Assembly: GCA_016714975.1 (NCBI GenBank)
Contig: JADKBR010000003.1
Location: 310,001 to 374,000 of the forward strand
From: Candidatus Dechloromonas phosphorivorans
GTDB lineage: Bacteria > Pseudomonadota > Gammaproteobacteria > Burkholderiales > Rhodocyclaceae
DNA length: 64,000 bases
Reading direction: 5' to 3'
The notes under the pieces were generated by a model. That model had not been told where the DNA came from. It searched no databases and was given only the letters and a program-made list of their open reading frames with translations. A program made the translations under genes and the position numbers. Positions 47,233-56,289 of this stretch are shown one piece after another (within the stretch, counting starts at the first letter, position 1; each line of letters begins with the position of its first letter).

Positions 47233-48126
47233 CTACCACTCATTCCAAAGCTTAACCGCGGCCTCGACAAACGCGTCGCAGTTCGCCTGTGTCCAACAAG
47301 TGTGATACCCGTCACGCAACAGGTAATACTGCTCGTTTGCGCACACGAGATCGGTTTTGGAGGCCTCCTGACGATACCAGTTCAACGTATTGACGACGCA
47401 GTCCTGATAGCTCAAGGTGAGCCTATCGCTTGGCACGTTGTAAAGGAGTCCTTCGATGTAGTACGACGGTGCTATGCCGGCCTTGATCAAGCCGTCGTCG
47501 ACCATTCGGCTTCGCATATTCTTGAGCACACGGGCCATGGGTTTTAGCCAGTTCGAAGAGGCTTGGTGCTTCGTCGTCAGATTCGCGGAATGCTGTTTCG
47601 GGTAGTTGGCGATTCGCTCGCCAGCAGCATTGAAGAAGCAAATGCCTTCGACGTACTCGGAGTCGCTTGCCGACCGGAACGTGAAGTAGCGTCGGAATAG
47701 GGTCGCGACGATCACATCCGACTTTCGCCGTGAGCCGCTCGCATCAATCGCAATCGCCTTGTCGCCTTCTTTTGCGGCCGACCCATACTGCTCCTGCAGC
47801 ACCGATAGCACGTCCCGCTTGAAGTCTGTATGGGTGTATGTCGCGTCTCGAAAGGCCTGCTTATGTGCCGACTTCTCCTGTTCGGACAACGACTCAATAT
47901 CACTGTGAAAGCAGTCGTCGAGCCGGATTACGATGTCCACATCGCTCTCGGCGAAAATATTGGTGTCATTGCCATATGAACCTTGAAGAAAGACCTTGAA
48001 GTTCTTTCCCGCGTACGGAGTGTCATCGGCCTCAAGCGTATTTTTGATTGTGTTGTAGGTATTACTCGATTGAGTGATCGACCCTTGATGGGACCATGTA
48101 TCGAGTTGGGTTTCGGGTATTGGCAT
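47233..48126 (-). CDS. CD-NTase-like nucleotidyltransferase (CBASS-type)
   Basis: A 297-residue protein with the DNA polymerase beta-type nucleotidyltransferase core. FLQGSYGNDTNIFAESDVDI supplies the Gly49-Ser50 motif and the Asp62/Asp64 metal pair; a third acid is Asp137 in SRRKSDVIVATLF. The C-terminal half is helical, as in OAS/cGAS-like enzymes. CD-NTases make cyclic di- or tri-nucleotides on phage infection and switch on a neighbouring effector. No effector gene is recognisable downstream (minus direction); a small unknown gene lies 10 bp upstream, and the sequence beyond it is corrupted. Codon use is noticeably less GC-rich than in the genes outside the island. Confidence 0.75.
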   Translation of the reverse strand: MPIPETQLDTWSHQGSITQSSNTYNTIKNTLEADDTPYAGKNFKVFLQGSYGNDTNIFAESDVDIVIRLDDCFHSDIESLSEQEKSAHKQAFRDATYTHTDFKRDVLSVLQEQYGSAAKEGDKAIAIDASGSRRKSDVIVATLFRRYFTFRSASDSEYVEGICFFNAAGERIANYPKQHSANLTTKHQASSNWLKPMARVLKNMRSRMVDDGLIKAGIAPSYYIEGLLYNVPSDRLTLSYQDCVVNTLNWYRQEASKTDLVCANEQYYLLRDGYHTCWTQANCDAFVEAAVKLWNEW

Positions 48127-48136
48127 TTTGATTCCT

Positions 48137-48394
48137 TCACATCAAGAATTTTTTAAGGTCGGCTTCTCGCGAAGCGAAAGATTCACTCCCACGCTGGCGC
48201 AGGAGATTGAGCTTTTCGAGGTTGTGCTCCATAAGGTCTGTAGCCATATCCGGCTTCTCAAAGGTGTCACTGATCCGAATGGTCTGAACGTCCTTGAAGA
48301 GGATTGAACGTAGTTGCTCCATCGACTGGGTGTTGATTTCCAGCGTCTTCTGCAGAAGTTGCACGCTGACCAGATAGCGCTTCGCCAAGCTCAT
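48137..48394 (-). CDS. Small protein upstream of the CD-NTase, probably truncated by corrupted sequence
   Basis: An 85-residue reading frame from ATG 48394 (MSLAKRYLVSVQLLQKTLEI ... LNLLRQRGSESFASREADLK). It ends ten bases before the CD-NTase ATG, so the two are likely co-transcribed. It is helical and charged, with no signal peptide. The frame stays open upstream, and another frame gives TLYAIAEQLRKKERLGG right up to the poly-G stretch. This may therefore be the C-terminal part of a longer protein whose start was lost in the assembly. Family not recognised; it could be the missing CBASS effector or a partner of the CD-NTase. Confidence 0.45.
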   Translation of the reverse strand: MSLAKRYLVSVQLLQKTLEINTQSMEQLRSILFKDVQTIRISDTFEKPDMATDLMEHNLEKLNLLRQRGSESFASREADLKKFLM

Positions 48395-48479
48395 CAGCAA
48401 GCCAGGCTTTGGGTCGGGATAAACCCCGACCCTCCCAGGCGCTCTTTCTTCCGCAACTGCTCGGCAATGGCGTAAAGCG

Positions 48480-48780
48480 TTGGTGGCGCGGGCCCCCCGC
48501 CCGGGGGGGGGGCCCCCCGGGGGGGGGGGGGGGGGGGGGGGGGGGCGGGGGCGGGGGGGGAGGAGGGGGGGGCGGGGGGGGGCGGGGGGGGGGGGGGGGG
48601 GGGGGGGGGGGGCGGCCGCTTCTTTACGCGGGTTCGCCCGCGCCCCGGGGCGGGGCCCCCCCCCCCGCCCCCGGGGCGGGGTGGGGAGGGGGGGGGGCCC
48701 CCCCCCGCCGGGGGGGGGGGGGGCCCTGGCCGGGGGCCCCCCGGGGGCCGGGGCCCGTTTGTGGGGTTGTTTTCTTTTTT
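48480..48780. repeat. Poly-G/poly-C low-complexity stretch, probably an assembly artefact
   Basis: About 300 bases made almost wholly of G and C runs, with uninterrupted G runs well over ten long, then C runs. It has no normal codon structure. The genes on both sides are cut by it. Runs of this kind are typical of two-colour sequencing poly-G reads at a scaffold join. Smaller GGGCCC-type runs continue to about 48,930. Proteins predicted through it (proline- or glycine-rich) should be ignored. Confidence 0.85.
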
Positions 48781-49011
48781 TCTTTTGGCCTTTAATGCAA
48801 AGTCGAGGGATGCTTGGAGATGAGAACTTGCAAAATCCAAAATTGCAATCACAATCGCTCATGATGGGGCGGAAATTCAGCCTTGCAGATGCGGGACGTG
48901 AGCCCGAGGCTGGCGGGGGGCCCCCCCCAGCCCTGAACAGGCAGACACCCAATCAATCAGGACGACATCAACGCCGCCGTCTGGGCCGCCTGCGACACCT
49001 TCCGCGGCACC

Positions 49012-50445
49012 GTGGACCCGAGCATCTACAAGGACTACGTCCTGACGATGCTGTTCCTGAAGTACGTCTCCGACGTCTGGCAGGACCACTACGACCACTA
49101 CAAGGCTCAGTACGGCGATCACCCAGAGCTGATCGAAGAGATGCTCAAGAACGAGCGCTTCGTCCTGCCGCCCGCCGCCAACTTCTACGCCCTGCACGAC
49201 GCACGGCACCAGCCGGGCAATGGCGAGCGCATCGACAAGGCCCTGCACGCCATCGAAGAAGCCAACATCGGCAAGCTGCGCGACGTGTTCCAGGACATCA
49301 GCTTCAACGCCAACAAGCTGGGCGACGAAGCGCAAAAGAACGACATCCTGCGCCACCTGCTCGAAGACTTCGCCAAGCCCGAACTGAACCTGCGACCCAG
49401 CCGAATCGGCCAGCTCGACGTGATCGGCAACGCCTACGAATTCCTCATCAAGAATTTCGCCTCCACCAGCGGCAAGAAGGCCGGCGAGTTCTACACCCCG
49501 CCCGAAGTCTCGCAACTCATGGCGCTGTTGGTCGATCCGCAGGAGGGCGACGAAATCTGCGATCCCACCTGCGGCTCCGGCTCCCTGCTCATGAAGTGTG
49601 GCCAACTCGTGCGCCAGCACAGCGGCTCGCGCAAATACGCGCTGTACGGACAAGAGGCCATCGGCAGCACCTGGGCGCTGGCCAAGATGAACATGTTCCT
49701 GCACGGCGAGGACAACCACCGCATCGAGTGGGGCGATACCCTTCGCAACCCCAAGCTGCTGGATGGCACCGCCAGCCTCAAGCACTTCGACATCGTCGTG
49801 GCCAACCCGCCCTTCAGCCTGGAAAAGTGGGGCTTCGAAGGCGCCGAGGCCGACAAATTCAGCCGCTTCCGCCGTGGCGTGCCGCCGCGCACCAAGGGCG
49901 ACTACGCCTTCATCCTGCACATGATCGAAGTCATGAAACCGGGCAGTGGCCGCATGGCCGTCGTCGTGCCGCATGGCGTGCTGTTCCGTAGCGCGGCCGA
50001 AGGCAAGATCCGGCAAAAGCTGATAGCCGAGAACCTGCTCGACACCGTCATCGGCCTGCCCGAAAAGCTCTTCTACGGCACCGGCATCCCCGCCGCCATC
50101 CTGTCTTCCGCAAGAAAAGCCGACGACAAGGTGCTGTTCATCGACGCCAGCCGCGACTATCAGGACGGTAAAAACCAGAACATCCTGCGCGAGCAGGATT
50201 TGCAAAAAATTCTTGCTATTTGCGCCGCACGCCAGACCGTCGACAAATACGCCTACCTTGCCACCCCGGCCGAGATGGCCGAGAACGACTACAACCTCAA
50301 TATTCCGCGTTACGTCGATACCTTCGAGGAGGAGGAAGAAATCGACCTCATGGCCGTGCGTGCCGAACGCGAAAAGCTCAAGGCAGAGCTGGCAATGCTG
50401 GAAGAAAAGATGTCCGGATATTTGAAGGAACTGGGCTATGACTGA
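49012..50445 (+). CDS. hsdM: Type I restriction-modification methyltransferase subunit HsdM
   Basis: From GTG 49012 the frame encodes 477 residues. The conserved N-terminus actually begins about 20 codons earlier, at 48952, as IN-QDDINAAVWAACDTFRG, where an ATC stands in the place of the expected ATG. The HsdM core is intact: YKDYVLTMLFLKYVSDVWQD, FYTPPEVSQLM, DPTCGSGSLLMKCG (SAM site) and VVANPPFSLEKWGF (catalytic NPPF). The C-terminal helix MLEEKMSGYLKELG ends the protein. It adds N6-methyladenine with HsdS. Its stop overlaps the rhuM-like gene by eight bases. Confidence 0.9.
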   Translation: MDPSIYKDYVLTMLFLKYVSDVWQDHYDHYKAQYGDHPELIEEMLKNERFVLPPAANFYALHDARHQPGNGERIDKALHAIEEANIGKLRDVFQDISFNANKLGDEAQKNDILRHLLEDFAKPELNLRPSRIGQLDVIGNAYEFLIKNFASTSGKKAGEFYTPPEVSQLMALLVDPQEGDEICDPTCGSGSLLMKCGQLVRQHSGSRKYALYGQEAIGSTWALAKMNMFLHGEDNHRIEWGDTLRNPKLLDGTASLKHFDIVVANPPFSLEKWGFEGAEADKFSRFRRGVPPRTKGDYAFILHMIEVMKPGSGRMAVVVPHGVLFRSAAEGKIRQKLIAENLLDTVIGLPEKLFYGTGIPAAILSSARKADDKVLFIDASRDYQDGKNQNILREQDLQKILAICAARQTVDKYAYLATPAEMAENDYNLNIPRYVDTFEEEEEIDLMAVRAEREKLKAELAMLEEKMSGYLKELGYD

Positions 50446-51193
50446 GCGCAAAACCAAACGCCCAGCCTTTGCAAAAATGCACGGTTGCCGGCCGCCAGCG
50501 ACAGACCGCGGCGAACGGTCCTCACAGGGGGAGGATGGCGGCGGCCAGTTTTACCTGCGCGCCGAGGGGGGCACGGTCTGGCTGACCCAGCTCGAACTGG
50601 CCGAGCTGTTCCAAAGCTCCGTACCCAATATCAACATCCACATCCGCAACCTGCTGGCCGAAGGCGAACTGGCAGCCGAGGCAACTATTAAAGAAAGCTT
50701 AATAGTTCGATCCGAGGGCAAGCGCACCGTAAAGCGGCCGGCAACTCACACGGCCTCATCCTCGCGGGCCCCCGCGGCACCCATCCGCCAGGGCCCCGCC
50801 CGGCGGCGGACTTTACGAGCTGCTCACGCCCCGGCCTGAGAAGCGTATCAAAGGGCGCGATCTTCCTCCGACTACCCACGACCCGAGGCCGCTTGCCGAG
50901 GTGCCGGCCGCCGTCACCGGCCACACGATCCGCCCGCGCCGACGCCGGTCAGCCCAATGGCCCTGACCACGGAAGGCCCGCGCGAAGGCCATGCCGCGCC
51001 AAGAACTATCTCGACGCCGACGAAGTGAACGAGCTCAACCGCTTGGTCGGCATGTTCCTCGACTACGCCGAGGACCGCGCCAGCAAGCGGCAGGACATTG
51101 CCCTGCCACGGCGGCATACCGCCTCTTCAACACCTGCGCGGTGGCGCCATCACCGCCGGATCGAACAGGCAGTGGGCAAGAAGGGGGGTAAGG
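50438..51193 (+). pseudogene. RhuM-like gene, broken
   Basis: The first part (ATG 50438) reads GGQFYLRAEGGTVWLTQLEL, then AELFQSSVPNINIHIRNLLA and SLIVRSEGKRTVKRP, the start of RhuM/DinD-like proteins that often ride in type I restriction operons. After about 50,740 the frame is lost in GC-rich scrambled sequence. A recognisable C-terminal piece (KNYLDADEVNELNRLVGMFL, DYAEDRASKRQ) returns in another frame at about 50,998-51,105. The middle domain is missing and the end before hsdS is also disrupted, so this is a remnant or a badly assembled gene. Confidence 0.75.
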
Positions 51194-52362
51194 ATGCTGC
51201 CTGATGGATGGAAACGCCAGACCTGCGAAATGCAGGGGGTGGCCCGGGGGGCACTGAAGGGCTTCCCATTATTCGCATCCAGAACCTCAATGGCCGGAAC
51301 TTCGACTTTTATTCGGGACCAACTGACTCTCGGTGGATTGTCGATCCCGGACAGCTGCTCTTTGCTTGGGCCGGCACGAAGGGTGTGTCATTTGGACCGA
51401 CGATCTGGCGAGGGGGCAAGGGGGTACTAAATCAGCACATCTTCAAAGTCATCCCGAATGGAGGTATCGACAATATTTGGCTTTACTGGGCTCTGCGGTA
51501 CGTAACCAATCGCATCGAGGCAAACGCACACGGATTTAAAGCGACGTTGGTTCATGTCAAGAAATCTGATATTGACCGGCAGAGCGTAATCGTTCCAGAC
51601 CGCAGAACTCAATCGCAAATTGCTGAAATCATGCAAACGTGGGACGAAGCCATTGCCGTAACCGAAAAGCTGCTCGCCAACAGTCGTAAGCTGAAGCTGG
51701 CAATGACACAACGATTTTTTGATATCAGGAAGCAATCGGTTTCTAACACTCCTTGGCGGCAATATCACCTGCGCGAAGTGGCGCAGCGAATTCAGCGCCA
51801 AGCTGATGGAGCTGAACATCCAATTCTGATGATTTCCTCAGGCTCGGGCTTTGTTCGGCAAGACGAGAAATACAGTCGGTTCATGGCCGGCAAGAGTCTT
51901 AATGACTACGTCCTTCTCAAGCAGGGTGAGTTTGCTTACAACAAGGGAAACTCGAAGCTCTACGAATTTGGCTGTGTATTCCCACTGGAAAGCAATTCCG
52001 ATGGCTTGGTTCCTCACGTTTATGTGTGCTTTTCCCTATCAAACGAATGCGATTCGGCGTTCTTCAAGTACCTTTTCGAAGCTGATTACCTTCACGACCA
52101 GCTAGGCGCACTGGTGAACACAGGCGTCCGCAACAATGGTTTGCTCAACATCAGGCCCGCGGATTTCATGAACGTCCGTGTCCCCGTGCCTTCTATTGAT
52201 GAGCAACGAATGATTGCTCGCATCCTGGATACTGCGTCAAAAGAAATTGCGGTGCGAGAGCAGGAGGTGGCTGCACTCAAAGAGCAGAAACGCGCCCTGA
52301 TGCAGCAACTCCTTACAGGCAAACGCCGCATCCATGTTCCCATTGCCGAGGCCGCCCCGTGA
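51194..52362 (+). CDS. hsdS: Type I restriction specificity subunit HsdS, frameshifted N-terminus
   Basis: ATG 51194 opens MLPDGWKRQT, the usual HsdS start. Within 20 codons the frame must shift, near the G-runs at 51,230-51,260, to continue as GLPIIRIQNLNGRNFDFYSG; the shifted frame is open from 51208 to 52362. Two target-recognition halves are present: TRD1 with LLFAWAGTKGVSFGP, a conserved helix (AEIMQTWDEAIAVTEKLLAN), then TRD2 with EFAYNKGNSKLYEFG and the second helix (LDTASKEIAVREQEVAALKE). The beginning of TRD1 looks shortened. It sets the DNA site for HsdM. The stop overlaps hsdR by four bases (GTGA). Confidence 0.8.
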
Positions 52363-55232
52363 GCCCGGTCCCCCAAACCCGCGAACAATACAGCGCACAT
52401 CTGCCGGCACTGCATCTGCTCTGCAATCTCGGCTGGTCCTATCTCTCCGTTGCCGACTGTCTGACATTGCGCGGCAGCACCCGCGACGTATTGCTCAAGC
52501 CGCGTCTGATCGAGGTGCTGAAGGAGCGGCGCTTCGAGTACAAGGGCGAGTGGTTTCCGCTCTCGGCCAATGCCATCGACCAGATCGTGCGCGAGCTGTC
52601 GGCGATCAATCTCGGCGAGGGCTTGCTGCCGGCCAACGAGCGGCTGTACACCAAGCTGGTGCTGGGCATTACGGTCACCGAGTTCATGCCGGACGGCAAG
52701 AAGCACCAGCCCACCATCGCCACACTCCGGCCGAGGCCAACCCATGTGACCGAAGAGATGGAAGGCGTCCCGCAGGCACGCACACCGCATCCCCGATGGG
52801 GTGGGTTTCGTCAACGGCATCCCGCTGGTGGTGATCGAGGCCAAGCGTCCCGAGTCGGGCAACCTCAACAAGGCCATGGTGGAAGAGGGTATCAGCCAGC
52901 AGTTGCGCAACCAGCGCCAGGACCAAATCCCCCATCTCTTCGCCTATGCCCAGTTGCTTTGGCCGAGCCAGCGAGGGGCTAGGCACAGGGCCTTCGGGCA
53001 CGGCGCGAGGAGGAGTCACGACGCCATGTGGCGGTGAAGAACCTTGCACTCGACGCAAAAACCCGTGCTGCCCTGTTTGCCGACAAGCCGGAGAAGCTGC
53101 GCCATTACTTCACCACACTGTGGTCGCAGCCCATGCTGGCGACCGATCAGGACCGCCTGCTGGTGAGCCTGCTAACGCCGGCGCGGCTGCTGGAACTGCT
53201 GCGCTACTTTGTGCTGTTCGACCGCAAGGTGGGCAAGGTGGTGGCGCGCTATCCGCAGTTCTTCGGGATTCGCGCGCTGATTGCGCGCATCAACCAGCGC
53301 AAGGCCGACGGTAGCCGCGAAGGCGGCATCGTCTGGCACACCACTGGCTCGGGCAAGTCTTTCACCATGGTGTTCCTGACCAAGGCGCTGGTGCTGCACG
53401 ACAGCCTCAAGGCCTGCCGCGTGCTGGTGGTGACCGACCGCCTCGACCTCGAAGACCAGCTCTCGAAAAACTTCATCAGCAGCGGCGCCTTCGGTTCAGC
53501 CATCGCGACCAAAAAGGAAGGCGAGAAATCCAAGGTCAGCTCAGGTCGCGATCTTGCGCGGCGCATCGGTAGCGGTACCGAGCGCATCATTTTCACCCTG
53601 GTGCACAAGTTCAACACCGCCTCGCAATTGCCGGAGTGCTACAACGCCTCGCCCGAGATGATCGTGCTGGTGGATGAAGGCCACCGCAGCCACGGCGGCG
53701 AGAACCACGAGCGCATGCGCAAGGCCTTGGCGACGGCCAGCAAGCTGGACGCGATTCGCTACAAGAAGTATCTAGACGAAACCGGGCTGGTGAGCAGCGC
53801 GGTGATCATCTCCGCACCCGACACGCGCGAGGGCAATACCGAGGTGGACGAGAGCACTATGCCGGAAGTGCAGAAGTGGTGGAAAGAAGCTGTCGGCAAA
53901 GACCCGGAAGCCTACGAGCACAAGGTGCTGGCGGATTTCTCCAGCGAGGGCGCGCCGGATTTGTTGATCGTCGTAGATCGACTGTTGACGGGCTTCGATG
54001 AACCCTTGAACACCGTGCTCTACATCGACAAGCCGCTCAAGGAACACAACCTGATCCAGGCCATCGCGCGGGTGAACCGTCTGCACGAAGCCAAGCGCTA
54101 CGGCGTGCTGGTCGATTACCGCGGCATCCTCAAGCAGCTCGATACGGCGATCCGCGCCTATCAAGACCTCGAGGCGCGCACGCAGGGCGGCTACGAGCTG
54201 GCTGATATCGAAGGGCTCTACAGCCAGTTCAGCACCGAATACAAGCGCCTGCCCGGCCTGCATGAGGCAATCTGGGCGATCTTCAATGACGTGAAAAACC
54301 GGCAGGACCTGGAGCAGTACCGGCAGGTGCTGATGCCGAAGTTCGCCAACGACGACGACGGCGAGAGCTACGACACGCGCCAGAAATTGCGCGAGGATTT
54401 TTACGAGGCGCTGACCCAGTTCGGCCTTTGCCTGCAAACGGCCTTGTCGTCACGCAGCTTTTTCGAAGACAACAGCTTTTCGGAAAAGGACGTGCGCACC
54501 TACAAGGAAGACCTGCGTTTCTTCATCAGCCTGCGCAAGATTGCGCGGCAGGACGCGCTGGAGACAGTGGATTACAGCGTCTACGAAGAACAGATCCGGC
54601 GCATGGTGGACAAGCAGGTGATCGGCACCGAAGTGCGCGAGCCGGCCGGTATCTACATGGTGCACAAGCTGGGCCAGGAAGAAGATGCAGCAACCTGGAG
54701 CGAAGAAAAGCTGCGCAACGAGACGGACATGATCCGCACCCGGCTGAAGCGCACCATCGAGCAGGAACTGGCCGAAGACCCGTATGCCCAGAAAGTGTTC
54801 GCCGAACTGTTGAAGCAGGCCATTGCCGAAGCCGAAGCCATGTTCGATCACCCACTCAAGCAGTACGCGCTGTTCAAGAAATTCGAAGCACAGGTGGAGC
54901 AGCGCGACTTGGAGGGCATCCCCGACAGCTTTGGCGACAACCAGCACGCCCGCGCCTATTTCGGCGCCTTCCGCTTGGCCATGGGTGATGCGGCCTTCGA
55001 CGCCAATACGTCGGCCGTGACGCAGAAGTATGTCGAGCAGGCCTTGGCCATCGACACCGCCGTGCGCAACGCAGTGGCCGAAAACTCGCTCAATCCGCAG
55101 AACATCGAGGCGGCGATCCGCAAGGCGCTGCTGCCCAACCTGTTTGCGCTGATGGGGCTGGAGAAAGCGAAGGAAGTCATAGAGCAGGTGATCCAGATCA
55201 CCCGGATCGGCCTGAGCCGAGGGAACCTGTAA
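52359..55232 (+). pseudogene. hsdR: Type I restriction endonuclease subunit HsdR, degenerate
   Basis: GTG 52359 starts MSPVPQTREQYSAHLPALHL. The nuclease region breaks frame at about 52,725 and resumes with VNGIPLVVIEAKRPESGNLN. It breaks again at about 52,980-53,020 and resumes with AVKNLALDAKTRAALFADKP. The long open part (53028-55232) has the ATPase motifs IVWHTTGSGKSFTMVFL and VLVDEGHRSHGG. At about 53,721-53,735 it jumps from MRKAL straight to ATASKLDAIRYKKYL. The family's FTGTP motif and about 100 following residues are absent. Translocase motif LTGFDEPLNTVLYID and the C-terminal domain remain. As read, it cannot make a working restriction motor. Confidence 0.82.
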
Positions 55233-55234
55233 CG

Positions 55235-55969
55235 GTGAAACGCACCATCACCTACGGCGACGAAAAAATCGGCTTCTCGATTCGCTTTCTACCGAAGCCG
55301 ACAAGCACCAAACAACGTGTCGCGATTCATGTTCATCCGGATGGCGCGGTGAAAGTGGATGCGCCCGAGGGAACCGATGCCAGCGCAGTTGTTGCCGCCG
55401 TACGCCGCCGCGCCCGCTGGATATGGCAGCGCCAGAACGAGTATCGCGAGCGGATCAAACACGTGTTGCCGCGAGAATTTGTGAGCGGAGAAAGCCATTT
55501 CTATCTCGGCAAGCGTTACGTACTAAAAGTGATCCTGCATCGCACGGCACCGCAGGGAGTGAAGCTCTTGCGCGGACGGCTGGAGGTGACGACCCGGTCA
55601 AAGGATGCCGCCATGGTGCGCGGCTTGCTCGATGCCTGGTATCGGCTGCGTGCCGAGGACGTGTTCGCCCGCCGCATCGCGGCGTGCGCGGCGAAGGCAT
55701 CGTGGATCAAGACCATGCCCGGCTTTCGCCTCTTGACGATGCGAACGCAGTGGGGAAGCTGCTCTCCTAAGGGCGAGCTTCTCCTCAATCCTCATCTGGT
55801 CAAGGCCCCAGGTCCTTGCGCGGACTATGTGATATTCCACGAGCTCTGCCACCTCAAGGAGCACAACCATAGCAAGCGTTTCTATGAGCTGCTTGGCGGC
55901 TTGTTGCCGGACTGGCAGAGGTGGAAGTCCGAACTCGACGAGTCGGCCGAGCATCTGTTGAATCGGTAG
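55235..55969 (+). CDS. YgjP-like zinc metallopeptidase (DUF45) linked to the restriction locus
   Basis: A 244-residue protein starting two bases after hsdR. The N-terminal part is beta-rich (RVAIHVHPDGAVKVDAPEG). The SprT/YgjP-type peptidase half has FRLLTMRTQWGSCSPKGELL, then YVIFHELCHLKEHNHSKRFY, where the HExxH plus a downstream His bind zinc. M48/DUF45 proteins of this sort commonly lie right after hsdR in type I loci, so a role in controlling or clearing the restriction complex is possible but unproven. It is intact although hsdR is not. Confidence 0.85.
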   Translation: MKRTITYGDEKIGFSIRFLPKPTSTKQRVAIHVHPDGAVKVDAPEGTDASAVVAAVRRRARWIWQRQNEYRERIKHVLPREFVSGESHFYLGKRYVLKVILHRTAPQGVKLLRGRLEVTTRSKDAAMVRGLLDAWYRLRAEDVFARRIAACAAKASWIKTMPGFRLLTMRTQWGSCSPKGELLLNPHLVKAPGPCADYVIFHELCHLKEHNHSKRFYELLGGLLPDWQRWKSELDESAEHLLNR

Positions 55970-56260
55970 AAAACCGGGACATGGTTCGCGTTTCAGCGTG
56001 GCTATTGCCCGTAGCACGATTGACTGCTCAAGCAGCGGACACAGGAATTGGAATGCCAGATCTTCAACAGTCGGCTTCAAGCTCAATTGCGGACACTATC
56101 GTCATGTTGACTGAGTGGCTGCTTTGGCCGATCAACAGTCTGACATCCAACAGGGCCAAGCGTCCGGTATCTGATGAGTGAGCAGCCGTTCGCACAACGC
56201 GATTTTTTGGGGTCGCTACGTCCGCACCTGGCCGAATTGAGCCCTTCAAACTCACAACAT
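55970..56260. other. Non-coding gap at the right end of the defence island
   Basis: About 290 bases with no gene I can support. It contains two GCGGACAC boxes in the same orientation (near 56,035 and 56,090) and AT-richer, decayed-looking sequence. It may be leftover intergenic repeat or transposon material, which I could not identify. Confidence 0.4.
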
Positions 56261-56281
56261 GTGTCAGATCAAGTCACGACT
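56261..56281 (+). repeat. Right copy of imperfect 21-bp direct repeat flanking the defence island
   Basis: GTGTCAGATC followed by AAGTCACGACT, matching 46723-46743 at 17 of 21 positions in the same orientation. It stands just before the end of the acyltransferase gene, where normal chromosomal gene order resumes. Confidence 0.45.
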
Positions 56282-56289
56282 TTTACAGA

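Noticed and set aside
48480..48780. G-quadruplex or phase-variation G tract controlling the restriction locus
   Set aside because: The length, the mix of pure G and pure C blocks, and gene truncation on both sides fit a sequencing artefact better.
48137..48952. 271-residue proline-rich protein on the minus strand across the poly-G block
   Set aside because: Its middle is only translated homopolymer; just the last 85 codons look like protein.
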